The notes beneath the pieces are model-generated. The model saw only the letters and a list, made by a program, of their open reading frames with translations, had not been told where the DNA came from and searched no databases. A DNA stretch of 64,000 nt from Thermohalobaculum xanthum (GTDB lineage Bacteria; Pseudomonadota; Alphaproteobacteria; Rhodobacterales; Rhodobacteraceae). Each line of letters begins with the position of its first letter. Position 1 is the first letter of the stretch. Below, one piece after another: positions 1 to 9,512 of the stretch. Where the stretch lies: positions 1-64,000 of the forward strand of contig NZ_JAEHHL010000007.1 in assembly GCF_016623495.1 (NCBI RefSeq). Reading direction: 5' to 3'. The position numbers and the translations under genes were made by a program.

Positions 1-23
1 CCACCCTCCTGCGGGATCGACAT
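1..23 (-). CDS. Possible 5' end of a gene running off the left edge
   Basis: On the minus strand an ATG at 23-21 opens a frame reading M-S-I-P-Q-E-G to the edge of the window. A GGAG lies about eight bases upstream of it. Only seven codons are visible, so the product cannot be named. The preceding minus-strand genes (SRPBCC protein and formaldehyde dehydrogenase) suggest another C1-metabolism gene, but this is inference. Confidence 0.25.
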
Positions 24-65
24 CCGGAAAACTCCATTGATCTGCGCCGCGCGTCACGCCGCGTT

Positions 66-86
66 CCGGGCGCGGATCGCGCCCGG
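66..86 (-). terminator. Hairpin downstream of the SRPBCC gene
   Basis: CCGGGCGCG (66-74) and CGCGCCCGG (78-86) form a perfect nine-pair stem with a three-base loop, just after the stop of the leftward SRPBCC gene. No T-run follows on the minus strand, so it may be a weak terminator or an mRNA-stabilising stem. Confidence 0.4.
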
Positions 87-93
87 CGCCCGC

Positions 94-507
94 TCAGCTG
101 CCGAAGCGCTCCGCCAGTGCCGCGAGGCCCGCGTCATAGACGCCCGCGATGACCTTGTCCGCGTCCGGCGCCGTGGGATCGAAGGTCGAGGACCAGGTGA
201 CCCGCGTGCCGCCGGCCAGGGCGGTGGCCTCGATCAGGGCATGGTAATGCGCGACCGGAAGCGGCCCACGCAGGATCGAGTAGCGGTACGAATGCGATCC
301 CGAGGACTCGAGATGCTCGATGATGCGGCCGCCATCGGCCAAGGTGAGCGCGCGGAATTCCTCGTCGCCCACATGCTCGCGCGTCGAGTCGACAACCGCA
401 GGGTGCCACTTGTGCAGGCCGTGAAAGTCGCCGACGACGGCCCAGACCTCGAGGATCGGAGCCTTCAGCGTGACCGAGCGGGAGACAGAAATCTTGTCCT
501 GGCCCAT
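94..507 (-). CDS. SRPBCC-family (polyketide cyclase/MxaD-like) protein
   Basis: 137 residues with the START/Bet v1-like pattern: an N-terminal beta strand with SVTLKAPILEVWAVVGDF, a WHP turn, central strands around RIIEHLESSGSHSYRYSI, and a C-terminal helix ending AGLAALAERFGS. Proteins of this family bind hydrophobic ligands; in methylotrophs a relative (MxaD) sits in methanol dehydrogenase loci, but its biochemical role there is unsettled. There is no signal peptide, so it is probably cytoplasmic. It lies 70 bp downstream of the formaldehyde dehydrogenase gene on the same strand, probably in one transcript. Family assignment is firm; the function is not known. Confidence 0.8.
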   Translation of the reverse strand: MGQDKISVSRSVTLKAPILEVWAVVGDFHGLHKWHPAVVDSTREHVGDEEFRALTLADGGRIIEHLESSGSHSYRYSILRGPLPVAHYHALIEATALAGGTRVTWSSTFDPTAPDADKVIAGVYDAGLAALAERFGS

Positions 508-577
508 GGGGGACCTCCATGTGCTGGAGAGCGGGCCACGCCGCTCTCCCGGTATGTGCGGAACTGCCTGTGCGAGA

Positions 578-1690
<1,113 letters not shown>

Positions 1691-2074
1691 CCTTCTCTCC
1701 TCCCCTCCTGATCGGTCGCGGGCCACGGGGCCGAGCGGCACAACATTGTTGCGCCGCGCGACGCATGCACCTCGGCGCCGCGGTGTAGTTGGACGGGCGG
1801 GGCCGGCGATTTCAACCGCAAAGTTGTGAATGCCGAGCCACGCGCCGATTTTTCGGCGCGCGGGACGGCGGCGGGCGCGGCCTGCGCATAGCCGCGGGCG
1901 GCCCCTTCCGGCCCGTCTGCGGCGCCGTTCTCAAGAAACTCTTAGGAGAAAGAGGTTGACGCTGCGCCCGGCTGCGTCATCCTGTCGACCGTGCCGCGAT
2001 ACCAACTCGTGCGGCGACAAGCTTGCGGGATGGAACCGCCAGAACAAGCGAAACGATAACCGGAGGAAACCGAT
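1691..2074. promoter_or_regulatory. Divergent control region between formaldehyde dehydrogenase and pqqA
   Basis: 384 bp with no convincing gene. On the pqqA side are the 9-mer AAACTCTTA (1936-1944), a TTGACG -35-like hexamer (1956-1961) with only a poor -10 match 17 bases later, and a strong RBS (GGAGG) just before the pqqA ATG. The same 9-mer occurs ahead of the ABC binding-protein gene at 6767-6775. Promoter strength and regulator are inference. Confidence 0.4.
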
Positions 2075-2167
2075 ATGGCCTGGACTGCGCCGATCATCGA
2101 AGAAGTGACCTGCGGCATGGAAATCAACATGTATTTCCCGGCCGACGAGGACGGCACCCTCTTCTGA
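2075..2167 (+). CDS. pqqA: PQQ precursor peptide PqqA
   Basis: 30-codon gene starting MAWTAPIIEEVTCGMEINMY. It carries the diagnostic E-x3-Y pair (Glu16 and Tyr20) whose side chains are crosslinked by PqqE to form the PQQ skeleton. Family peptides are 22-30 residues, so this is a complete gene. A GGAGG RBS sits eight bases upstream. It is the first gene of pqqABCDE, 28 bp ahead of pqqB. Small length is why automatic callers often miss it; the two conserved residues and position make the call secure. Confidence 0.95.
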   Translation: MAWTAPIIEEVTCGMEINMYFPADEDGTLF

Positions 2168-2195
2168 GGCGACGCCGACCCGGCGCGGAGGCACC

Positions 2196-3101
2196 ATGAC
2201 CAGCCTTCGCGCGGTCGTTTTGGGCGCCGCGGCGGGCGGCGGCCTTCCGCAGTGGAACTGCGGATGTACCAACTGCATGGCGGCGCGCCGGGGCGAGATC
2301 CCGGCGCAGACGCAATCGTCTGTGGCGGTATCGGCGAACGGTGCCGACTGGGTCGTCCTGAACGCGTCGCCCGACATCGGGCGTCAGCTTGTCATGGCAC
2401 CTGTGCTCCACCCCACCGGACCGCGCAATGTCCCGCTCCGCGCGGTCGTGCTCACGAACGGCGATATCGACCACGTTGCGGGCCTGCTGACGCTCCGCGA
2501 GAAGCAGGCCTTCACCCTGTGGATGACGCACGGGATCGCTGATGTGATCGCCGCGAACCCAATCTTCGACGCCCTCGACCGCGAACTGGTCGTCCGCCGC
2601 GCGATCGCGCTCGGCGAGGCATTCGAGCCCGCCCCCGGCCTCGCCGCGCGGCTTTTCGCCGTGCCGGGCAAGGTGCCGCTCTATCTCGAGGGGAGCGAGG
2701 AAACCCTGGTGACCGACCTCGAAGGCGAGCAGACCGTGGGCGTCGAGATCGCGGCCGGAGGCCGGCGGGCCTGCTACATCCCCGGCTGCGCACGGATGAC
2801 GCTGGGGCTTCGCGCCCGGCTCGAGGGCGCCGACCTCGTGTTCTTCGACGGCACGCTCTGGCGCGACGACGAGATGATCCGCCTCGGGCTTGGCAAGAAG
2901 ACGGGCGCGCGCATGGGGCACCTGTCGATGGATGGCGAGAACGGCTCGATCGCCGCCTTCCGGGACCTTCGCGTGGGACGCAAGGTGTTCGTGCACATGA
3001 ACAATTCGAACCCGGTGCTCGATCCGCGCTCGGCCGAGCGGCGCATGGCCGAAGCGGCGGGCTGGACCGTGGGCCATGACGGCATGGAGATCGCGATATG
3101 A
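2196..3101 (+). CDS. pqqB: PQQ biosynthesis protein PqqB
   Basis: 301 residues of metallo-beta-lactamase fold, the standard PqqB length. Near the N-terminus it has GGLPQWNCGCTNC, the cysteine-rich zinc site typical of PqqB, followed by a DIDHVAGLL segment in place of the classical HxHxDH. PqqB hydroxylates the peptide-derived tyrosine intermediate after PqqE/PqqF action. The start has a CGGAGG RBS. Its stop overlaps the pqqC start (ATGA at 3098-3101), so translation is coupled. Confidence 0.95.
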   Translation: MTSLRAVVLGAAAGGGLPQWNCGCTNCMAARRGEIPAQTQSSVAVSANGADWVVLNASPDIGRQLVMAPVLHPTGPRNVPLRAVVLTNGDIDHVAGLLTLREKQAFTLWMTHGIADVIAANPIFDALDRELVVRRAIALGEAFEPAPGLAARLFAVPGKVPLYLEGSEETLVTDLEGEQTVGVEIAAGGRRACYIPGCARMTLGLRARLEGADLVFFDGTLWRDDEMIRLGLGKKTGARMGHLSMDGENGSIAAFRDLRVGRKVFVHMNNSNPVLDPRSAERRMAEAAGWTVGHDGMEIAI

Positions 3102-3853
3102 CCGCACTGCCCCTGTCGCGCGAGGCCTTCGAGGCCCGGCTCCGGCAGATCGGCGCCGAGCGCTACCACGACCGGCACCCCTTTCATCATCGCCTTCACG
3201 GCGGCGACTGCACGCCCGACGAGGTGCGCGCCTGGGTGGTCAACCGCTACTATTACCAGTCGCGCATTCCGATGAAGGACGCGGCCTTCATGTCGCGCGT
3301 CGAGGACCCAGCGCTTCGCCGAGCATGGCGCAGCCGGATCGAGGATCACGACGGCGCGGATGGCCGCGAGGGCGGCATCGCGCGCTGGCTCAAGCTGGCC
3401 GAGGCCGTCGGGCTCGATCCGGCCTACGTGGCCTCGGCCCGCGGCGTGATGCCGGCCACGCGCTTCGCGGTCGATGCCTATGTCCGCTTCGTGCGCGAGA
3501 AGACGCTGCTCGAAGCCGTTGCCTCCTCGCTGACCGAGCTTTTTGCCCCCAGGATCCATGCCGAGCGGATCGAGGGGCTGCTCAGGCACTACGCCTTCGC
3601 CGACGACATCTCGATGAGCTATTTCCGCAAGCGCCTCGACGAGGCGCCGAAGGACGTCGCCTTCGGCCTCGCCTGGGTGCTGGACCATGCCGACACGGCC
3701 GAGAAGCAGGACGCGGCGGCCGCGGCACTCGAATTCAAGACGGACGTGCTCTGGGCCCAACTCGACGCGCTCTGGCATGGCTATGTCGCACCCGCCCGCA
3801 TCCCTCCCGGCGCCTGGCGGCCGGGCGAGGGGCTGCGGGCCCAGGCGGCATGA
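3098..3853 (+). CDS. pqqC: Pyrroloquinoline-quinone synthase PqqC
   Basis: 251 residues, the family size, with the all-helical TenA-like fold. Conserved features include HPFHHRLHGG near the start and VNRYYYQSRIPMKD, part of the active-site pocket. PqqC performs the final ring closure and eight-electron oxidation of AHQQ to PQQ with O2. It overlaps pqqB by four bases at the start and pqqD by four bases at the end, so it is translated as part of the operon. Confidence 0.96.
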   Translation: MTALPLSREAFEARLRQIGAERYHDRHPFHHRLHGGDCTPDEVRAWVVNRYYYQSRIPMKDAAFMSRVEDPALRRAWRSRIEDHDGADGREGGIARWLKLAEAVGLDPAYVASARGVMPATRFAVDAYVRFVREKTLLEAVASSLTELFAPRIHAERIEGLLRHYAFADDISMSYFRKRLDEAPKDVAFGLAWVLDHADTAEKQDAAAAALEFKTDVLWAQLDALWHGYVAPARIPPGAWRPGEGLRAQAA

Positions 3854-4143
3854 CCGCCCCCGCCGCCACACTGCCCGAGACCGCGCGGCCGCGCCTGCTG
3901 CGCGGCGTGCGCACCAAGTTCGACCGCGTGCGCGACACCTGGGTCCTGCTGGCGCCCGAGCGGACGCTTAAGCTCGACCAGATCGGTCACGCGATCCTGT
4001 CGGAAACGAATGGCGAGCGCAGCTTCGGCGAGATCGTCGACCGGCTGGCCGCCACCTACAACGCGCCGCGCGACCGGATCGCCGAGGATGCCGGAAGGTT
4101 CCTCGCGTCGCTGATCGACCGGCGCATGGCGGAGGCGCGATGA
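3850..4143 (+). CDS. pqqD: PqqA-binding chaperone PqqD
   Basis: 97 residues, separate from pqqC (some bacteria fuse the two). The sequence RPRLLRGVRTKFDRVRDTWV followed by LLAPERTLKLDQIGHAIL matches the PqqD winged-helix RRE fold that binds PqqA and presents it to PqqE. Both ends overlap neighbours by ATGA (pqqC at 3850, pqqE at 4140). A longer in-frame upstream reading exists but overlaps pqqC, so this start is preferred. Confidence 0.94.
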   Translation: MTAPAATLPETARPRLLRGVRTKFDRVRDTWVLLAPERTLKLDQIGHAILSETNGERSFGEIVDRLAATYNAPRDRIAEDAGRFLASLIDRRMAEAR

Positions 4144-5261
4144 ACACTCAGGCGCAACCCGAACCCGCCGCCGCGGTGCAGGCCCGCCCGCCGATGGCGA
4201 TGCTGGCCGAGCTTACGCATCGCTGCCCGCTGTCCTGTCCCTATTGCTCGAACCCGCTCGAGCTCGCGGCGAAAGCCAGCGAACTCGGTGCCGCGGACTG
4301 GGCCACGATCTTCGCGCAGGCCGCCGAGATCGGCGTGCTCCAGGTCCATCTCTCTGGCGGCGAACCCGCCTCGCGGCGCGACCTCGAGGAGATCGTCGGC
4401 GCCGCCCATGCCGTCGACCTCTACACCAACCTCATCACCTCGGGCGTCGGGCTCACCGAGCGGCGGCTCGACGCGCTCGTGGACAACGGCCTCGAGCATA
4501 TCCAGCTCTCGCTCCAGGGCGTGGACGCCGAGATGGCCGACCGGATCGGCGGCTATCGCGGGGGGTTTGCGCGCAAGATGCAGGTTGCCGACTGGATCGC
4601 CCGGCGCGAGATCCCGCTCACGCTCAACGCCGTGATGCACAAGCAGAACCTCGACCGTCTGCCCGACACCATCGAGCTTGCCGTCGAACTGGGCGCGCGC
4701 CGGCTCGAGGTCGCGACGGTCCAGTTCCACGGATGGGCGACGCGCAACCGCGCGGCGCTGATGCCCACCCGCGCCCAGGCGCGCGAGGCCAGCCGGATCG
4801 TGGCCGAGGCACGCGAGCGACTGAGGGGTGTGCTGGTGATCGACTATGTCACCGCCGACCACCACGCCGAGTATCCCAAGCCCTGCATGGGGGGGTGGGG
4901 CTCGACCGGCTTCAATGTCACGCCGGACGGGCGAGTGATGCCCTGTCATGCGGCGCACACCATCCCGGGCCTGGTCTTCGAACAGGCGCCGGGCACGCAT
5001 CTGGGCGACATCTGGCGCCACTCGGCGGCGTTCAACGCGTTCCGCGGTTTCGACTGGATGCAGGAGCCCTGCCGTTCCTGCGACCGCAAGACACGTGACT
5101 TCGGCGGCTGCCGCTGCCAGGCCATGGCCTTCGCGGGGGACGCGCGCGCGACCGACCCGGTCTGCATCAAGTCGCCCCTGCATGCGCGCTTGCAGGAAGC
5201 TGCCGAGGCCGATGCCGCGGCAGAGGGCGCCGAGCTGGTCTACCGCACCAGCCCGGCATGA
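4140..5261 (+). CDS. pqqE: PqqA peptide cyclase PqqE (radical SAM)
   Basis: 373 residues. The radical-SAM cluster CxxxCxxC is present as CPLSCPYC (Cys29, Cys33, Cys36). A C-terminal SPASM region has the auxiliary-cluster cysteines, seen as CMGGWGS, MPCHAAHT and CRSCDRKTRDFGGCRC. PqqE forms the Glu-Tyr carbon-carbon bond within PqqA, with PqqD as partner. It is the last gene of the pqq operon; no pqqF protease gene follows, so peptide processing must use a protease encoded elsewhere. Confidence 0.96.
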   Translation: MNTQAQPEPAAAVQARPPMAMLAELTHRCPLSCPYCSNPLELAAKASELGAADWATIFAQAAEIGVLQVHLSGGEPASRRDLEEIVGAAHAVDLYTNLITSGVGLTERRLDALVDNGLEHIQLSLQGVDAEMADRIGGYRGGFARKMQVADWIARREIPLTLNAVMHKQNLDRLPDTIELAVELGARRLEVATVQFHGWATRNRAALMPTRAQAREASRIVAEARERLRGVLVIDYVTADHHAEYPKPCMGGWGSTGFNVTPDGRVMPCHAAHTIPGLVFEQAPGTHLGDIWRHSAAFNAFRGFDWMQEPCRSCDRKTRDFGGCRCQAMAFAGDARATDPVCIKSPLHARLQEAAEADAAAEGAELVYRTSPA

Positions 5262-5273
5262 TCGCGCTGCGGC

Positions 5274-6062
5274 TCAGCCGCCGCAGTCGGCGGACAGCTG
5301 CACATGCCCGCGATCGATCCCGTCGAGCGTCACGCGGCAGGTCTTGCCGTCGACCGTCACTTCCGCGTCTCTGCCATAGAGACCAAGCTCGGTCGCCTCG
5401 ACACCGTTGACTGCGACCCGCGCGGTGCCGGCCTCGCCGTCGACGGCGCTCACGAAGGCACGGATCGCGCCATCCTCCAGCATCACGGTCTCGCCGGGTC
5501 GGGCGCCCACGGGCGCGGCCGACGCCGCGCCCGATGCGCCAGCGGTCGCGGCCGCCGCCCCGGCCCCCGTCATCATTCCCATCCCCGGCATCGCCGCGCC
5601 GGGGTTCTCCGCGAGGTATTTCTGCATCGCCGCGTGATGCTCGGCGCGCCGCTTGTCCATCTCGGCGTGGCGGGCCTGCATCTCGCTCGCCATGCTGGTC
5701 ACCACGCTCGACAGCGCCGCGATGTCGGACCGAATGGCCGAGCTTTCGGCCGAGAATGCCCGGCCGACCGCATGGGCCTCGGCACCGGCCGCGACCGCGT
5801 GCTCGCCGGCCGACATCGCCGCCGTGCCCGCATCGGCGATCGAGGACTCGATCGCCTCGAGCCGTTCGACCAATGACGCCACGTCGGCCTTCACCGCGTC
5901 GACGCCACCGGCAAGCCCTGCCACCGGGGCCGAGGCTTCATCGATCGCCGCGGCGATGCGCTCGTGTATCTCCTCGCCATCGTCCGAGGCGACGCTGCCC
6001 ACCAGCAGGCCGACCACCAGCGCGGCGCCCGCGGTAAGAAGCGTCTTTTTGTCGAAATCCAT
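5274..6062 (-). CDS. Membrane-anchored coiled-coil protein, unknown function
   Basis: 262 residues. After MDFDKK comes one hydrophobic segment (about residues 7-24, ending VGLLVGSVAS), then roughly 130 residues of Ala/Glu-rich heptad-like helix, an Ala/Gly/Pro linker, and an 80-residue C-terminal domain of short strands with two cysteines (GKTCRV and SADCGG). The likely topology is an inner-membrane anchor with a periplasmic body. I do not recognise the family. It converges on pqqE with a 12-bp gap and lies inside the quinoprotein accessory block, which is the only hint to its role. The start was chosen at MDFDKK, right before the hydrophobic segment. Confidence 0.7.
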   Translation of the reverse strand: MDFDKKTLLTAGAALVVGLLVGSVASDDGEEIHERIAAAIDEASAPVAGLAGGVDAVKADVASLVERLEAIESSIADAGTAAMSAGEHAVAAGAEAHAVGRAFSAESSAIRSDIAALSSVVTSMASEMQARHAEMDKRRAEHHAAMQKYLAENPGAAMPGMGMMTGAGAAAATAGASGAASAAPVGARPGETVMLEDGAIRAFVSAVDGEAGTARVAVNGVEATELGLYGRDAEVTVDGKTCRVTLDGIDRGHVQLSADCGG

Positions 6063-6173
6063 CGTTACCCTCCCAATGCAACCGGTCCTTGCGCCTCGCC
6101 CGTTGGCCAAGATTAGCGAAGGGCAGGCCTTGGTGCACGATTCTCGACGCGCGCCGCCGCGGGTCGCGCCGCG

Positions 6174-6695
6174 TCAGTCGACGTCGATTGGCCCCGCCGC
6201 GAAGATCCGGTTGCGAAGAATCCAGTCGAGGCCTCGGCGCCAACTCTCGTCCGTGTTGCCGCGTATGTCGGCATTGCCCGCGCGCAGCATCCGCCCCGTG
6301 CCGGCCTCGCGCACGAAGACGTTGAACGTCAGGATCAGGTTCGAGACCTTCTGCACCTCGGCCGAGACGGCGAGGTCGACGCCCAGATGCGCCGCCGCCT
6401 TGGCGTCGCAGCCATTGCAGTTGGCGGGGTTCTGCACCCGGTCGAGCTCGGCCTGCACCGGCGCGCGGTCGACCATCTGAAGCCCCTGCGCAGCAAAGGC
6501 CTCGGCCAGCCGCGCCTCGAACGCGGCAAGCCGTGCGGCCTCGTCCTCGCGCATGCCGGTGAGCTCGCCCTCGGTCGAGGTGTCGAGAAATACCACCGCC
6601 ATCACCGCGCCGCTCTCGGCCGGACGCGCGGCCGCCGGCAGGTGAAGGCCGAGCGCGAGGATGGCGCACAGCATGGGACGCGCAAGATGCCTCAT
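6174..6695 (-). CDS. Secreted DUF2380-type protein of PQQ loci
   Basis: 173 residues with a clear signal peptide (LCAILALGLHLPAAARP). The mature part begins VMAVVFLDTSTEGELTG, contains a CNGC pair near the middle, and continues LGVDLAVSAEVQKVSNLILT and NVFVREAGTGRML. This resembles the DUF2380/DUF3280 proteins found beside PQQ-dependent dehydrogenase genes; no activity is established for them. It is 111 bp upstream of the coiled-coil gene on the same strand and divergent from the ABC binding-protein gene. Confidence 0.7.
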   Translation of the reverse strand: MRHLARPMLCAILALGLHLPAAARPAESGAVMAVVFLDTSTEGELTGMREDEAARLAAFEARLAEAFAAQGLQMVDRAPVQAELDRVQNPANCNGCDAKAAAHLGVDLAVSAEVQKVSNLILTFNVFVREAGTGRMLRAGNADIRGNTDESWRRGLDWILRNRIFAAGPIDVD

Positions 6696-6766
6696 GGCCC
6701 GAGCCTAGGTCCGCTTGGCGGTGCAGGCAATGGCATCGCGCATGCGGCGAAAGCCAGCGTCTTATT

Positions 6767-6775
6767 AAACTCTTA
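6767..6775 (+). promoter_or_regulatory. 9-mer AAACTCTTA shared with the pqqA upstream region
   Basis: The sequence TCTTATTAAACTCTTATC contains the hexamer TCTTAT twice, 11 bp apart, as in direct-repeat sites for OmpR-type regulators. Its AAACTCTTA core recurs at 1936-1944 ahead of pqqA. Regulatory meaning is inference. Confidence 0.35.
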
Positions 6776-6801
6776 TCAGCAAAAAGCGCGTGCACCCCGG
6801 A

Positions 6802-6830
6802 TTGACCACCCGCGCCTTTCGCGACCTAAT
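6802..6830 (+). promoter_or_regulatory. Candidate sigma-70 promoter of the PQQ-ABC operon
   Basis: TTGACC (6802-6807), a 17-bp spacer, and CCTAAT (6825-6830) form a reasonable -35/-10 pair. A strong GGGGAGGAAG ribosome site follows before the ATG at 6857. Confidence 0.5.
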
Positions 6831-6856
6831 CGGGCATCAAAAGGGGAGGAAGCTGA

Positions 6857-8050
6857 ATGCGCGGGATCCGCGGCCTGATCGCGGTCTGTCTTGCAAGCCT
6901 CGCGATCGGCGCGCAACCGGCCCACCCGGCCGAGCCGCAGGTCGTGCGCGCCGCCGTCCTGCGCGTCGAGCAGGGAAACCCTTTGCCGATCTCGCGGCTC
7001 GACCTGCCGCCCGCCGACCTCGGCTTCGCCGGCGCAAGGCTGGCCAATGACGACAACCAGACCACCGGGCGCTTCATGGGCCAGACCTTTGAGGTGATCG
7101 AGGCCGACGCCACGCCGGAGACCGCCGCCGCGACGCTCGAACAGCTGATCGCGCAGGGCGCGAGCTTCATCGTCACCATGGCCGATGCCGAGACGACCGT
7201 CGCCCTGGCCGATGCCGCCGGCGAGCGCGCGCTGGTCCTGAACGCGACCTCGCCTGACGACCGGCTGCGCAACGAGCTGTGCCGCGCCAACACCCTGCAT
7301 GTGGCGCCGTCGCGCGCGATGCTGGCCGACGCGCTCGCGCAGTTCCTGACATGGAAGAAATGGGACGAGTGGTTCCTGATCGAGGGCTCTCACCCCAATG
7401 ACCGCGCCATGGCCGAGGCCTACCGGCGCGCCGCGCGCAAGTTCGGCGCCAAGGTCGTCGAAGAACGCGTCTTCGCCGACACCGGCGGCGCCCGGCGCAC
7501 CGACACCGGCCATGTCCAGGTGCAGAAACAGATGCCCGTGTTCACCCAGGACACCGAGGACCACGACGTCGTGATCACCGCGGACGAGAGCGACATCTTC
7601 GCCGCCTACCTGCCCTACCAGACCTGGGAGCCGCGACCCGTCGCCGGGTCGGCCGGATTGCGGCCCGTGACCTGGCACCCGACGCAGGAGGCCTGGGGCG
7701 CGACGCAGTTCCAGCGCCGTTTCGAGCGGCTCTCGGGCCGCTACATGCGGCCCGTGGACTTCCAGGTCTGGGCCGCCCTGCGCGTGCTGGGCGAGGCGGC
7801 GACGCGCACGCGCTCGACGGACTACGCCGTGCTGCGCGACTACATCCTCGGCCCGGAATTCGAGCTCGCGGCCTTCAAGGGCCAGAAACTCACCTTCCGG
7901 CCCTGGAACCACCAGCTGCGCCAGCCCATCCTCCTGATCCACGACCGAGTGATGGTCTCGGTCAGCCCGCAGCAGGAGTTCCTGCACCAGGTCAGCCGCC
8001 TCGACACGCTGGGCTGGGACGAGCCCGAGTCGACATGCAAGCTCAACTGA
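6857..8050 (+). CDS. PQQ-locus ABC transporter periplasmic binding protein
   Basis: 397 residues with a Sec signal peptide (GLIAVCLASLAIGAQPAHPA) and the two-lobed leucine-binding-protein-like fold (type 1 periplasmic binding). It matches the quinoprotein-catabolism-associated ABC substrate-binding family (TIGRFAM PQQ_ABC_bind). In these loci it travels with a beta-propeller and an ABC-2 ATPase/permease, all of which follow here. The ligand is unknown. It begins a plus-strand operon of five genes behind a candidate promoter at 6802-6830. The gene ends 14 bp before the propeller gene start. Confidence 0.85.
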   Translation: MRGIRGLIAVCLASLAIGAQPAHPAEPQVVRAAVLRVEQGNPLPISRLDLPPADLGFAGARLANDDNQTTGRFMGQTFEVIEADATPETAAATLEQLIAQGASFIVTMADAETTVALADAAGERALVLNATSPDDRLRNELCRANTLHVAPSRAMLADALAQFLTWKKWDEWFLIEGSHPNDRAMAEAYRRAARKFGAKVVEERVFADTGGARRTDTGHVQVQKQMPVFTQDTEDHDVVITADESDIFAAYLPYQTWEPRPVAGSAGLRPVTWHPTQEAWGATQFQRRFERLSGRYMRPVDFQVWAALRVLGEAATRTRSTDYAVLRDYILGPEFELAAFKGQKLTFRPWNHQLRQPILLIHDRVMVSVSPQQEFLHQVSRLDTLGWDEPESTCKLN

Positions 8051-8064
8051 CGGAGGTCTCGCGC

Positions 8065-9030
8065 ATGCGTGCAGCCATCGCCGCCCTCGCCGCCACGCTT
8101 CTCGTTCCGGCATCGGCCGCCGCCTTCACCGCCTTCGTGTCGAACGAGAAGGGGAACGACATCACCGTCCTCGACACCGATAGCATGGAGGTCATCGCCA
8201 CCTTCGACGCGGGCCAGCGACCGCGCGGCATCACCATCAGCCCGGACGGACGCCACCTCTATGTCTGCGCCTCGGACGACGACACCGTGCGGGTGTTCGA
8301 CGCGAAGACCTACCAGCAGCTCCACACGCTGCCCTCGGGACCGGACCCCGAACTCTTCGTCCTCCACCCCTCGGGCAACCCGCTCTACATCGCCAACGAG
8401 GACGACAACATCGTCACCGTCGTCGATGTCGAGAGCCACACCGTACTGGCCGAGGTGCCCGTCGGCGTCGAGCCCGAGGGCATGGGCGTGAGCCCCGACG
8501 GGCGCGTCGTCGTGAACACCTCCGAGACGACGAACATGGCGCATTTCATCGACAGCGAGAGCTTCGAGATCTTCGCCAACGTGCTGGTCGACCAGCGCCC
8601 GCGCTTCGCGCAGTTCACCGCCGACGGCTCGCGCCTCTTCGTCTCGGCCGAGATCGGCGGCACGGTAACCGTCATCGACCCGGCGACGCAGGCGGTCGAG
8701 AAGGTGATTTCCTTCAGCGTGCCCGGCGTGCCGCCCGAAGCGCTTCAGCCCGTCGGCGTGCGCGTAACCTCGGACGGCAGCAAGATCTTCGTGGCGCTGG
8801 GCCCCGCCAACCGGGTCGCCGTGATCGACGGCGGGACGCTCGAGGTCGACAGGTATCTTCTGGTCGGCCAGCGCGTGTGGCAGCTCGCCTTCACCCCGGA
8901 CGAGAAGCTGCTCCTGACCACGAACGGCAATTCCAACGACGTCTCGTTCATCGATGTCGAGTCGCTCGAGGTCGTGAAATCGGTTCATGTCGGCCAGCAG
9001 CCCTGGGGCGTGGTCGTTGCCCCCAACTGA
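8065..9030 (+). CDS. Periplasmic YVTN-type beta-propeller protein of PQQ loci
   Basis: 321 residues: signal peptide MRAAIAALAATLLVPASAAA, then repeated blades each with a GxxPxGxxxSPDG-like motif (GQRPRGITISPDGRHLYV, GVEPEGMGVSPDGRVVV) and a xVxVxDxxS strand. It belongs to the family TIGRFAM calls PQQ-dependent catabolism-associated beta-propeller (PQQ_ABC_repeats). I chose the start at 8065 because a GGAGG lies just before it and the signal peptide follows; an earlier in-frame ATG at 8035 overlaps the previous gene. Probable role: a periplasmic scaffold or redox partner of a quinoprotein, not proven. Confidence 0.87.
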   Translation: MRAAIAALAATLLVPASAAAFTAFVSNEKGNDITVLDTDSMEVIATFDAGQRPRGITISPDGRHLYVCASDDDTVRVFDAKTYQQLHTLPSGPDPELFVLHPSGNPLYIANEDDNIVTVVDVESHTVLAEVPVGVEPEGMGVSPDGRVVVNTSETTNMAHFIDSESFEIFANVLVDQRPRFAQFTADGSRLFVSAEIGGTVTVIDPATQAVEKVISFSVPGVPPEALQPVGVRVTSDGSKIFVALGPANRVAVIDGGTLEVDRYLLVGQRVWQLAFTPDEKLLLTTNGNSNDVSFIDVESLEVVKSVHVGQQPWGVVVAPN

Positions 9031-9048
9031 GATCGGAGAACAGGAACG

Positions 9049-9510
9049 ATGACCAAGGGAAGGATCACCACGGCACTCGCGGCCGCAGCGCTCGGGATCA
9101 CGCTTGGCGCGTCGGCCGCGATGGCGGCGCCGCTTTGCACCGACTTCGGCTTCGCCGGGCTGCTTGCCAAGTGCAACAAGGCCGAGCTCCCGCCGATCAC
9201 GCTCAGCGCCGGCAAGCCGCTTGCCGAGGCGCCGCTCGCGTTGCAGTCGGGCGCCTATTACGAGATCGAGATCATCGCCGACGGCACGCAGGAACTGGCC
9301 ATCACCGGGCCCGAGTTCTTCCGCGCGATCTGGATGGACGAGATCGTGATCAACGACATCGAGGTCCGGCCGATGGCGATCGACAGCCTCGAGTTCGACG
9401 ACGAGGGCACGGCCGAGTTCAGCTTCATCGCGATCAAGCCGGGCCGCTACGAACTGCGTATCCCGGGCTCGACGGGCGAGAGCCAGCGTGTTCAGATCAC
9501 CATCCAGTGA
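9049..9510 (+). CDS. Small secreted beta-rich protein of PQQ loci
   Basis: 153 residues with signal peptide (LAAAALGITLGASAAMAAPL). The mature protein has two cysteines near its N-terminus (PLCTDFGF and AKCNKA) that could form a disulfide, then alternating short strands (YYEIEIIADGTQELAITG, AEFSFIAIKPGRYELRI), suggesting a cupredoxin-like or Ig-like sandwich. I see no typical copper-ligand set. It lies between the propeller and the ABC ATPase, and a 22-base hairpin follows its stop. Function unknown. Confidence 0.75.
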   Translation: MTKGRITTALAAAALGITLGASAAMAAPLCTDFGFAGLLAKCNKAELPPITLSAGKPLAEAPLALQSGAYYEIEIIADGTQELAITGPEFFRAIWMDEIVINDIEVRPMAIDSLEFDDEGTAEFSFIAIKPGRYELRIPGSTGESQRVQITIQ

Positions 9511-9512
9511 CG

